NCBI GenBank assembly: GCA_964468805.1
Contig: CAYXWM010000002.1
Span: 1 to 64,000 of the forward strand
Direction of reading: 5' to 3'
From: CAYXWM01 sp964468805
Lineage (GTDB): Bacteria; Bacillota; Clostridia; Lachnospirales; WRBF01
DNA length: 64,000 bases
Part shown: piece after piece, positions 24,532 to 32,220 of the stretch
How positions within the stretch are numbered: the first letter of the stretch is position 1
Layout: every line of letters begins with the position of its first letter
Translations under genes and position numbers: made by a program
Notes under the pieces: model-generated
What the model was told of the DNA's origin: nothing
Seen by the model: the letters and a program-made list of their open reading frames with translations, nothing else
Database searches by the model: none

Positions 24532-27051
24532 ATGGGTACAATTCACACAATTGCTTGCGGTACAGAACCGTATGACAAAACCTACAGCTTGGGTTATGAA
24601 GTAAACCACAAGGACTGGTCTCCGTTCCCAAGGGTAAATCATCTGAGAAAGGTGTTTCTGGACAGACCTTATGAAGTGGATGTTGAGAGATTAAGACTGG
24701 TTACCGAGTCTTACAAGGAAAACGAATCAGCTCCTCGTAAACTTCAATGTGCATATGCGTTTGAAAAAGTTCTCCTTAATGCAACATTATACATTGACGA
24801 CCAAGATTTGATTATGGGCGAAATAGCTGCTCCCGTAAAGGCATCTCCTATTTATCCCGAGTTTTCTGTTAACTGGATAATTGATGAAATTTTGCACTCA
24901 CCCTTTGAAGAACGTGCACACGATCAATTCTATATCAGAAACGACGAGGAAAGACAGGAAATTATTGAGCTTTGCAAATACTGGCAAGGAAAGACAGTTG
25001 CCGACAGAGTAGAATCCAGATTAGAAGATGACCAAATGAAGGGTTCTCAGCTCGGAAAAAGAATTTTCCAAACAAACCTTTACCATTATGCCGGCACAGG
25101 CCATTTGGCTATAGATTATGCAAAGTTAATGAAAGTCGGTTACAACGGTCTTATTGCACAGGCTGAGGAAGCTCTTTCTAAGCTTGATAAACATGATGTA
25201 GCTTATGCTGACAAAAGAGACTTCTATCGTTCAATGATTATCTCTCATAACGCAGTTAAAAAATACATTGAACGCTACGGAAAATTGGCTGAAGAATGTG
25301 CTGCAAAAGAAAGCGATGCCAAGAGAAAAGAAGAGCTTGAAGCAATGGCAGCCAACTGTTATCAAATAGCCGGCGGAGCACCAAAGACTTTCTGGCAAGC
25401 ATTGCAATTATTTAACTTTGCCACAACTCTTATTCAGATTGAAAGTAACGGTCATTCCATCTCCTACGGTCGCATGGATCAATGGTTATTCCCTTACTAT
25501 GAAGCTGATATGAAAAACGGCACAATTACTAAAGAATTTGCTCTTGAGCTTCTTGAAGTAACCTATGTTAAGGTAAATAACCCCACCAAGTTAAAGGACA
25601 AAGGCAGTATGGCACTTCGTAACGGTCGCGGCTTCGGTGGTGAGAGCCTTACAATCGGTGGTGTTGACCGTGACGGCAACGACATTACCAATGATTTAAC
25701 TATGCTTATGTTGGAAGCTTCCGCACATACTCGTATGATGAACCCCTGGGTTTGTGTACGTATGCATGAAAACACACCCTATGAATTAAAGATTAAAACC
25801 ATAGAATGTGTTCGTGCCGGTTACGGACATCCCAAAGTATTTAACGATGCTCCCGCTATTAAGGGTATGATGAGAAAGGGAATGACTCTTGAAGAAGCAA
25901 GAGAATATTGCGTAGTAGGTTGCGTAGAAATCAGTCTTCCCGGTAAAGAATACGGCTGGCATGATGCCGCTTATGTAAATACAGCAAAAATGATGGAAAT
26001 GGTACTTAACGGCGGTCGTTGCTTGGATTGCGGTCCTCATTGTGCAAGATGGGAAAACTGCGGTGCAATCGGAGGACACATTGGTCCCAATACCGGAAGC
26101 TTAGAAACTTACCAAAGTTTTGATGAAGTTCTGGAAAGTGTTGATAAGCAATTTGCTTATTGGACAGACCAAATGTGCAGCAGCTTAAATATCATCGACA
26201 ATGCACACAGAGAACGCAAACCTCTTCCCTATGTTTCTGCATTCTTTGAAGAATGTTTGGAATCCGGCAAGGATTTAACAGAAGGCGGAGCAAAATATAA
26301 CGGAATCGGACCTCAAGCAAGCGGTATGGCAACCTGTGCGGATTCATTGAGCACTATTAAACAACTTGTATTTGATGAAAAACGTTGCACCGGTGCCGAA
26401 TTACTTAAAGCTGTTAAAGAAAACTGGGTAGGACACGACAAACTTTATGCTCTTGTAAACAGCTCAAAAGTTCATCACTACGGTAATGATGACGATTATG
26501 CAGATGAACTGTTCAAGTTTATGTTCGAATGCTACTGCAGACATATCAGAGGAAGAAAAACTGTCAGAGGCGGAGAATTCAGCCCGGGCGTATACTCTGT
26601 AAATGCAAACGTTGCTATGGGATTAAACACCAATGCTTCTGTTGACGGACGTAAAGCCGGTGAAGCTATCTCCGATAACATGGGACCTGTTCATACAGAT
26701 GCCGGTTCTCACGATATTTGCGGACCTACAGCTATTACAAACTCTCTGTCTAAAGTTGACCACAGCCTTGCCTCCAACGGTACTCTTATGAACCTCAGAT
26801 TCCCACAGGAAGCTGTTGCCGGCGTAGAGGGCAGAGACAACTTGTTAAGCTTCCTTGATGAATATATTTCCAAAAACGCAATGCACGTTCAATTTAACAT
26901 CATGAGTACTGAAACCATGAAAGCAGCACAGAAAAAACCCGAAGATTATAAAGATATGCTTGTACGTGTTGCAGGATACAGTGCATACTTCGTAGAACTG
27001 GGCAAACCGCTGCAAAAAGATTTAATCCAACGCACTGAACTTCATTTCTAA
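24532..27051 (+). CDS. glycyl-radical enzyme, probable diol/sulfonate lyase or dehydratase
   Basis: 839 residues with a PFL-like domain. The catalytic Cys is C464 in VVGCVEIS with base E466, and the radical Gly is G815 in RVAGYSAYF, both at the usual places. Residues matching the glycerol dehydratase set are visible: His in GTGHL (about 193), His-Ser in NGHSISYGRMD (about 305), and D478 fourteen residues after the Cys (WHDAAY). That suggests a vicinal-diol substrate. The neighbours (TauE/SafE exporter, DASS anion importer, iron alcohol dehydrogenase) and the absence of microcompartment shell genes argue against plain glycerol or propanediol and for an anionic diol such as 2,3-dihydroxypropanesulfonate. 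Isethionate lyase is the main alternative. ATG follows AAAGGAGGAAATTAAA. Confidence 0.88.
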   Translation: MGTIHTIACGTEPYDKTYSLGYEVNHKDWSPFPRVNHLRKVFLDRPYEVDVERLRLVTESYKENESAPRKLQCAYAFEKVLLNATLYIDDQDLIMGEIAAPVKASPIYPEFSVNWIIDEILHSPFEERAHDQFYIRNDEERQEIIELCKYWQGKTVADRVESRLEDDQMKGSQLGKRIFQTNLYHYAGTGHLAIDYAKLMKVGYNGLIAQAEEALSKLDKHDVAYADKRDFYRSMIISHNAVKKYIERYGKLAEECAAKESDAKRKEELEAMAANCYQIAGGAPKTFWQALQLFNFATTLIQIESNGHSISYGRMDQWLFPYYEADMKNGTITKEFALELLEVTYVKVNNPTKLKDKGSMALRNGRGFGGESLTIGGVDRDGNDITNDLTMLMLEASAHTRMMNPWVCVRMHENTPYELKIKTIECVRAGYGHPKVFNDAPAIKGMMRKGMTLEEAREYCVVGCVEISLPGKEYGWHDAAYVNTAKMMEMVLNGGRCLDCGPHCARWENCGAIGGHIGPNTGSLETYQSFDEVLESVDKQFAYWTDQMCSSLNIIDNAHRERKPLPYVSAFFEECLESGKDLTEGGAKYNGIGPQASGMATCADSLSTIKQLVFDEKRCTGAELLKAVKENWVGHDKLYALVNSSKVHHYGNDDDYADELFKFMFECYCRHIRGRKTVRGGEFSPGVYSVNANVAMGLNTNASVDGRKAGEAISDNMGPVHTDAGSHDICGPTAITNSLSKVDHSLASNGTLMNLRFPQEAVAGVEGRDNLLSFLDEYISKNAMHVQFNIMSTETMKAAQKKPEDYKDMLVRVAGYSAYFVELGKPLQKDLIQRTELHF

Positions 27052-27052
27052 T

Positions 27053-27188
27053 ATACTCAATTTCATAAGGAATAGTAACAAAAGCTATTCTTCGTAAACG
27101 GTTAGCTCTTATGTTTTTATAAAAAAACACCGGTCGCTCACCACTACGAATATACGCTTTTGTTACTACTTCACCGGAAATTAAGTAT
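27053..27188 (+). repeat. family B palindromic element, copy B1
   Basis: 136-bp element beginning two bases after the glycyl-radical enzyme stop. It has terminal inverted repeats (ATACT-CAATTTC and GGAAATTAAGTAT), internal inverted AGTAACAAAAGC/GCTTTTGTTACT, and TA at each edge. Nearly identical to B2 (31848) and, reversed, to B3 (52908). No coding capacity. Confidence 0.85.
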
Positions 27189-27444
27189 ACCGGTCAAAAT
27201 TAAATGTCCTTTATCGTACGGAAAATATCATGCTTCAAAGATTTTTCCGTACGATAGGGACTGTATTAAAGTTAATTTACCGTAACCTGTCGAACAATTT
27301 GAATTCCCAAGGAATTTCACGTTATGAAAAAACTTGCGATATTATCAAAAGTTCGACGAAACTTTATCAAACTCACAATAAATCAAATCGCATTCCGGAT
27401 ACTTTTAAAAAGTAGCCCGATACTTATGTTTTAGGAGAGAGAAA
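27189..27444. other. intergenic remainder before the exporter gene
   Basis: No supported gene. A 61-codon frame (27230-27415) has no ribosome site and unlikely composition. A TTAGGAGAGAG ribosome site at the right end belongs to the exporter gene. Confidence 0.4.
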
Positions 27445-28233
27445 ATGACTTTTGAATTTAGTTACGTGCTGGTTGGTTTAATGCAAATTTTCGGATTCTT
27501 TGTGCAAGGATGTACAGGATTCGGTTGTACCGTTATTGCAGCTGCTGTTACCAATGGTTTGTTGGGAACCGCTGTTGGTGTTCCCTATGGTACCATGATT
27601 ACACTTCCGTTCTTATATTTCTTGGCAATCAAAGCAAGAAAAGAAGTTTCTTGGAAAGACTTGGGAAAAATTATCCTTCTTTGTGCACCCGGTATCTTTA
27701 TCGGAAATCAATTGTTCTATACTATCAGCCCTAATATAGCAAAAATTTGTATTGGCGCAATGGTAACTTTAATTGCCATAATAAATATTTATAAACACAT
27801 TATCTGTCCTTTGGTTCTTAAAAAAGTTGAGACAGAAGCCGCACCTGATACAGTATTCAAAAAAACATTGCGTTACGGTTGTTTGGCATTGGGCGGCGTA
27901 GTTCACGGTGCATTTAACATTGGCGGTCCCCTTATAACAGTTTATACAATTGAAGCAGTTAAGGAAAAAGAAAAATTCCGTAACACAATGAACATGGTAT
28001 GGGTAGTTCTCAACACATGGAACGCTTTCAACCAATTGAACAACGGTTCATCTACTCCTGAATTATGGGGTTCTCTTGCTGTGGGTGCTCCTATGGCGGC
28101 TATCGGTTTCTTCCTTGGTATGGCATTCCTCAAGAGAATTAATCGTGAGACTTTCCTTCGTATTGTATACTGTGTATTGCTGTTTATCGGTGCTAATATG
28201 CTGATTACAAGTTTGCTGGATGTTTTGAAATAA
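27445..28233 (+). CDS. TauE/SafE family anion exporter
   Basis: 262 residues with about eight hydrophobic segments and the TauE/SafE features: GCTGFGCTVIAAAV near the N-terminus, the repeated GAFNIGGPLITVYT in the second half, and a FLGMAFLKRINRE loop. The family exports sulfite, sulfoacetate and other sulfonates, or imports related anions. Placed between the glycyl-radical enzyme and an alcohol dehydrogenase, it probably exports the sulfonated or sulfite end product. ATG 27445 follows TTAGGAGAGAG. Confidence 0.88.
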   Translation: MTFEFSYVLVGLMQIFGFFVQGCTGFGCTVIAAAVTNGLLGTAVGVPYGTMITLPFLYFLAIKARKEVSWKDLGKIILLCAPGIFIGNQLFYTISPNIAKICIGAMVTLIAIINIYKHIICPLVLKKVETEAAPDTVFKKTLRYGCLALGGVVHGAFNIGGPLITVYTIEAVKEKEKFRNTMNMVWVVLNTWNAFNQLNNGSSTPELWGSLAVGAPMAAIGFFLGMAFLKRINRETFLRIVYCVLLFIGANMLITSLLDVLK

Positions 28234-28267
28234 AAGTATACATAGAATAATACATTTCGTCCGTTAT

Positions 28268-28371
28268 ATACTAATTCCATATAAGATGAAGGACAAAAAT
28301 AATCGTTTTTTCCTTGATTCGTTGGAAAAAAATCAATTATTTCTGTCCTCTGTTAAAAATGGAATCAGTAT
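28268..28371 (+). repeat. family A palindromic element, copy A1
   Basis: 104 bp running from ATACTAATTCCA to TGGAATCAGTAT. The two halves are near-complete inverted repeats centred on the TTCC/GGAA loop, with GGACAAAAATAAT and its complement ATTATTTCTGTCC inside. TA flanks both ends. Five copies occur in the window. Confidence 0.88.
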
Positions 28372-28420
28372 ACATAGTTACTGTTTAACGGGCGTTTGAG
28401 AAACACAACTATTCTGCTTG

Positions 28421-28502
28421 AAAAGCAAAAAATGCTTTTTATCGGTCGGCTTTGCTTGGTCGCTGAGGCAAAGCCGGAGGCAGACAGTACGTAGCCATCT
28501 GC
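28421..28502 (+). other. three successive hairpins before the alcohol dehydrogenase gene
   Basis: AAAAGCA/TGCTTTT (28421-28439), CGGCTTTGC/GCAAAGCCG (28447-28476, 9 bp) and GCAGA/TCTGC (28480-28502) follow one another in the 185-base leader after A1. The segment is much richer in GC than its surroundings, which suggests a structured RNA. No known riboswitch core was recognised. Confidence 0.45.
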
Positions 28503-28556
28503 GGCGGTTTATACATTGGCAAGTTTTTTACACGCAGATTTAGGAGGCAAATAAGA

Positions 28557-29705
28557 ATGAATGATTTTAGATTTAAAATTCCTCAAAGTATAGAATTTGG
28601 AATGGGAAGCTTAAAAAAACTTCCGGAAATTTTAGCAGAAAATAAATCAGACAATGTTCTTTTGGTTTCCGATCGTGGATTGGAAGCCATTGGTGTCGTT
28701 AAGAAAATCCAAGATATTATTGAAGCCGGCGGTATAAAATGCACATCCTATTTGGATGTAATACCAAACCCCACCGTAGATAACGTTAATGATGCTGCTG
28801 CTTTATATAAAGAAAGCGGAGCAACAAGCATAGTTGCTCTTGGCGGCGGAAGTGCTATAGACGTTGCAAAAGCTGTAGGTGTGCTTGTTAATTACGGCGG
28901 AAATATTACAGATTATGAAGGAATGCATAAAGTTCCGGGACCCATTGTTCCCATGATCGCTATTCCCACTACTGCCGGTACAGGCAGTGAAGCCACAGCT
29001 TCGTCTGTAATTACAGACGAGACCAGAAATTATAAGCTTTCTGTATTCAGTTATGAAATTCTTCCCAAATATGCAATTTTGGATCCCGAATTGATTATGA
29101 CAACACCTGCTTCTATTGCCGCCGCTTGTGCAGTTGATGCTTTAATTCATGCAATTGAAGCTTATATTTCAAGAAATGCTTCTCCGTTTTCTGATGCAAT
29201 GGCTGAAAAAGCAATGGAATTAATCGGCGGAAACATTCGTCGTTTTGTAGCTAACAGACAGGATGAAGAAGCTGCCTGTGCTATGATGGCAGGCTCTAAT
29301 TTTGCGGGAATCGCTTTTGCATGGGCAAGACTTGGTAATGTACATGCTATGAGCCACCCGGTAAGTGCATATTTCCATGTTGCACATGGTGTTGCAAATT
29401 CCATCCTTCTTCCGGCGGTAATGGAATATAATGCACTTGCTGATAACGGACGTTATGAAGTTATTTACAACTATATTCGTCAAGGAAATGAAGGCTTGGG
29501 CGGCTTTAAACCCGAAATGCTTACAGAAGAAATCAAAAAACTGAATGATGATTTGGGAATACCTAAATCACTTTCGGAAGTAGGCGTTACAGAAGATATG
29601 ATTCCGGCTATGGCAGAAGACGCCATGAAGAGCGGAAATATTCCTGCTAACCCAAGACAAACTACCCTTAACGACATTATTGCTCTTTACAAAAAAGCAT
29701 TATAA
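28557..29705 (+). CDS. iron-containing alcohol dehydrogenase
   Basis: 382 residues of the group III (Fe-ADH) family. The NAD(P) site shows ALGGGSAIDVAKAVG, followed by the TAGTGSEAT segment; metal ligands are the Asp and His of DALIHAIEAY and the two His of HAMSHPVSAYFHVAHG. It would reduce the aldehyde or ketone product of the glycyl-radical enzyme (for example 3-sulfopropionaldehyde or hydroxyacetone) and reoxidise NADH. ATG follows GGAGGCAAATAAG. The assignment of substrate is from context. Confidence 0.92.
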   Translation: MNDFRFKIPQSIEFGMGSLKKLPEILAENKSDNVLLVSDRGLEAIGVVKKIQDIIEAGGIKCTSYLDVIPNPTVDNVNDAAALYKESGATSIVALGGGSAIDVAKAVGVLVNYGGNITDYEGMHKVPGPIVPMIAIPTTAGTGSEATASSVITDETRNYKLSVFSYEILPKYAILDPELIMTTPASIAAACAVDALIHAIEAYISRNASPFSDAMAEKAMELIGGNIRRFVANRQDEEAACAMMAGSNFAGIAFAWARLGNVHAMSHPVSAYFHVAHGVANSILLPAVMEYNALADNGRYEVIYNYIRQGNEGLGGFKPEMLTEEIKKLNDDLGIPKSLSEVGVTEDMIPAMAEDAMKSGNIPANPRQTTLNDIIALYKKAL

Positions 29706-29763
29706 TAAGGTGAGTTCCACTTAGACGAAAAGCAAGCTAAGTTTCGTGGGAATATCACGTTGG

Positions 29764-29801
29764 GAGTACGTTTTTGCATAGCTTCAAGCAAAAACGTACT
29801 C
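29764..29801 (+). terminator. hairpin after the alcohol dehydrogenase gene
   Basis: GAGTACGTTTTTGC and GCAAAAACGTACTC form a perfect 14-bp stem with a 10-base loop, about 60 bases past the stop. There is no clear U-run. Confidence 0.6.
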
Positions 29802-29987
29802 ATATTATCAAACAATGATTCTTTGCAAAATCACTATATTAATTAAAAACCATTCCTAAACATCTGTGATGTTTTTATTTATCCTTTAGATTGACAAAAA
29901 AATGACGAAGATTTTTATTACCCATCCTGCAAAATCGGTAAAAATTCAGTCTATCTTTTAAATAAAGAAATAAGTAAAATGTATGCT

Positions 29988-30089
29988 TACTAATTCCAAA
30001 TAAGATGAAGAACAAAAACAATCGTTTTTTCCTTGAACCGTTGGAAAAAATCAATTATTTTTGTCCTCTGTTTGAACCGGAATCATTAT
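29988..30089 (+). repeat. family A palindromic element, copy A2
   Basis: Same orientation as A1, from TACTAATTCCA to GGAATCATTAT; it carries a few substitutions (AGAACAAAAACAAT on the left arm). Confidence 0.85.
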
Positions 30090-30119
30090 TATTGGGGATT
30101 GGGTAATAATTATGAGACA

Positions 30120-30152
30120 GTTAGGTCTTTGCTTTTAGTAAAGACTAACCCA
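30120..30152 (+). other. leader hairpin before the DASS transporter gene
   Basis: GTTAGGTCTTT pairs with AAAGACTAAC (30140-30149) with one bulge; an alternative pairing TTGGGT (30099-30104) with ACCCAA (30147-30152) would overlap it. Mutually exclusive stems hint at leader regulation, though chance is possible. Confidence 0.35.
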
Positions 30153-30257
30153 AGTTAAATCTGCTTAAAGGCGAGTATGCTTTTAAGCCTTTTCTACTCG
30201 GCTCATATTACATTAAGTAGAGACATTCCAAAGAATAGGGAGATATATAAAGACACC

Positions 30258-31661
30258 ATGAATGAAAAACAACGTTTATTATACCTTCTATTAGGACCGG
30301 CTATTTTTATTGCGATAACTTTATTTTTCTCAAGTACCTTAAACCTTCCTGCTGCTCAAGCAATAGGTACCTTGCTGTGGATGATTTTTTGGTGGATTAC
30401 ACGTCCTGTACATATGACAGTCACGGCTCTTATACCCATAGTAGTCAACGCAGTCTTTAATATTATTCCTATGGAAGCTGTTACGTCACAGTACTTCTCT
30501 GACAGTATCATTCTTATCTTTGCTTCCTGCCTTATTACTATACCTTGGAAATCAACCGGCTTAGACCGCCGAGTTGCCTTGAGGATATTGTCTGTAATCG
30601 GGCCGACAATGAAGTCACAAGTAACCGTTTGGCTTCTTACCAGCATTATGTTTTCTACTATGCTGCCCAATGTTGCGGTCTGTGCATTATTTTGCCCCAT
30701 TGCAATAGCTATGCTTAAAGCAGCCGGCTATGATGATATTAAAAAATGTGCTCCGGCTGTACCCATACTGCTTTCAATAGGTTGGGGTGTTGGTCTGGGT
30801 GGTGCAGGGTCGCCTCTTGGCGGTGCTATGAATGTTGTTGCTATTTCTTATATTCAGGAATATACAGGGGCAGAGTTTATGTATATTGACTGGGTTATTA
30901 ATATGGCACCATTTTTCATCATTGTTGCAACCGCTGCACTTGCATATATGTTATTTATAAGCAAAAAAATCGGACCTATAAACGGAAGCAAGGAATACTT
31001 CAAAAAAAGCTATACCGAGCTTGGTCCTATCAAGCACGACGAAAAGGTTTGCGTTACACTTTTTGTTCTTGCTTTAACAGGTGCATTTTTACGTCCTTTG
31101 TTTGCTGATATTTTTCCTGCCCTTACCCCGGCTTATATATTTCTTATTCTGGGTTGTGTGGCTTTTATCTTCAACATTTCCAAAAAGGGTCCCTTGCTCA
31201 CATGGGAGACGGCTCAAGAGAATACAATTTGGGGAATGATGTTTCTCTTTGGGGGTGGATTAGCCCTTGGAAAGCTTGTAAATGGTTCCGGAGCAAGCGA
31301 AAGTATTGCAAGTTTGGTTTCGGGAATGGCTCTTGACGGCGGTTTCCTTACTATCGTTATTATTGTAGTCTTCGCCTGTGCTATTTCAGAGGCAACAAAT
31401 TCCACAGTATCTGCGGCTGTTACTATTCCCATAGTACTTTCACTGGCATCAAAGCTGGGTCTAAACGCCATACCATACTGGTTTACCACCATAATGGCAT
31501 ATAATGCGGAGTTTCTGCTTCCTATCAGTGTACGAGCTATTCCGGTTTCTTACGGACTGGATGCCAATAAGATGATAAAGCAAGGTATACCGCTACTTTT
31601 TCTCAGGATGGCTATAGTCATTATCCTCGGATATGTATTTGTGACGTTTTGGCCCAGTTGA
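30258..31661 (+). CDS. DASS family (SLC13-type) anion:sodium symporter
   Basis: About 467 residues with eleven or twelve hydrophobic segments. DASS features are the TALIPIVVNAVFNIIP segment, GGAGSPLGGAMNVVAI, a GGGLALGK segment and EATNSTVSAAVTIPI with the Ser-Asn-Thr type motifs of both inverted repeats. Family members carry dicarboxylates, sulfate, taurine or sulfonates. Here it is the likely importer for the cluster's anionic substrate. ATG 30258 fits family alignment (MNEKQRLLYLL); an alternative ATG at 30177 has a poor ribosome site and adds 27 unlikely residues. Confidence 0.85.
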   Translation: MNEKQRLLYLLLGPAIFIAITLFFSSTLNLPAAQAIGTLLWMIFWWITRPVHMTVTALIPIVVNAVFNIIPMEAVTSQYFSDSIILIFASCLITIPWKSTGLDRRVALRILSVIGPTMKSQVTVWLLTSIMFSTMLPNVAVCALFCPIAIAMLKAAGYDDIKKCAPAVPILLSIGWGVGLGGAGSPLGGAMNVVAISYIQEYTGAEFMYIDWVINMAPFFIIVATAALAYMLFISKKIGPINGSKEYFKKSYTELGPIKHDEKVCVTLFVLALTGAFLRPLFADIFPALTPAYIFLILGCVAFIFNISKKGPLLTWETAQENTIWGMMFLFGGGLALGKLVNGSGASESIASLVSGMALDGGFLTIVIIVVFACAISEATNSTVSAAVTIPIVLSLASKLGLNAIPYWFTTIMAYNAEFLLPISVRAIPVSYGLDANKMIKQGIPLLFLRMAIVIILGYVFVTFWPS

Positions 31662-31696
31662 ATAAAGTAACTTTATATAGTTTTATAACGAATAAC

Positions 31697-31745
31697 ACAG
31701 AAAAGAGCTAACTGATTTATATGTCAGTCAGCTCTTTTCTGTTGT
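31697..31745 (+). terminator. terminator after the DASS gene
   Basis: ACAGAAAAGAGCT and AGCTCTTTTCTGT form a 13-bp stem, closing the glycyl-radical cluster. Confidence 0.75.
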
Positions 31746-31847
31746 ACGTCCAACTGCCAAAAAAATCCCTTATAACAAATGAATCAGTTATCAGAAACTT
31801 GAAAATCATAATGTATCTCTGTACAAACACGCTGAATATACTGTTTT

Positions 31848-31983
31848 ATACTTAATTGCATAAGGAATAGTAACAAAAGCTATTCTTCGTAAACGGTTCG
31901 CTCTTATGTTTTTGTGAAAAAACACCGGTCACTCACCACTACGAATATACGCTTTTGTTACTGCTTAACTCGAAATTAAGTAT
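31848..31983 (+). repeat. family B palindromic element, copy B2
   Basis: 136 bp, same orientation and length as B1, from ATACTTAATTGCATAAGG to CGAAATTAAGTAT. It is placed directly before the small gene at 32009. Confidence 0.88.
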
Positions 31984-32008
31984 TATGATGTATTTGGAGT
32001 GTGTTTGT

Positions 32009-32146
32009 ATGGATAGGGAGAATTTTATAGTTGAAGAAGTGTTTAAAAATACAGAACAATCCAAAAAACATGAATTACTGAAAAAAACCATTCTGAAAAT
32101 ATCCCTCGAAAATTACAACAAGACAAAATCAGAGAAAAATGATTAG
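32009..32146 (+). CDS. small protein upstream of the serine recombinase
   Basis: 45 residues, highly charged, probably one or two helices (ENFIVEEVFKNTEQSKKHEL, KISLENYNKTK). ATG 32009 follows TTGGAG at 31994-31999. The gene precedes the recombinase by 74 bases in the same direction; small charged proteins often accompany large serine recombinases and may act as directionality or accessory factors. I do not recognise the family. Confidence 0.5.
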   Translation: MDRENFIVEEVFKNTEQSKKHELLKKTILKISLENYNKTKSEKND

Positions 32147-32220
32147 GGATTTACCTCCGATTTTTTCGGCAGTATTGCAGAAGAAACAAGCGATTGCAGT
32201 ACAGAAATGGGGTTTCAGAC

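Noticed and set aside
25786..26079. 97-codon minus-strand frame
   Set aside because: Antisense to the glycyl-radical enzyme gene.
24532..27051. Choline TMA-lyase (CutC) or pyruvate formate-lyase assignment
   Set aside because: The Cys region is GCVE, not the consecutive Cys-Cys of pyruvate formate-lyase, and there are no microcompartment or aldehyde dehydrogenase genes as usually found with cutC.
27230..27415. 61-codon frame before the exporter gene
   Set aside because: No ribosome site, overlaps only intergenic AT-rich sequence, implausible composition.
32194..32220. TTG start nine codons upstream for the serine recombinase
   Set aside because: No better ribosome site and the extra residues are absent from the usual family start MSENVK-LYCRLS.
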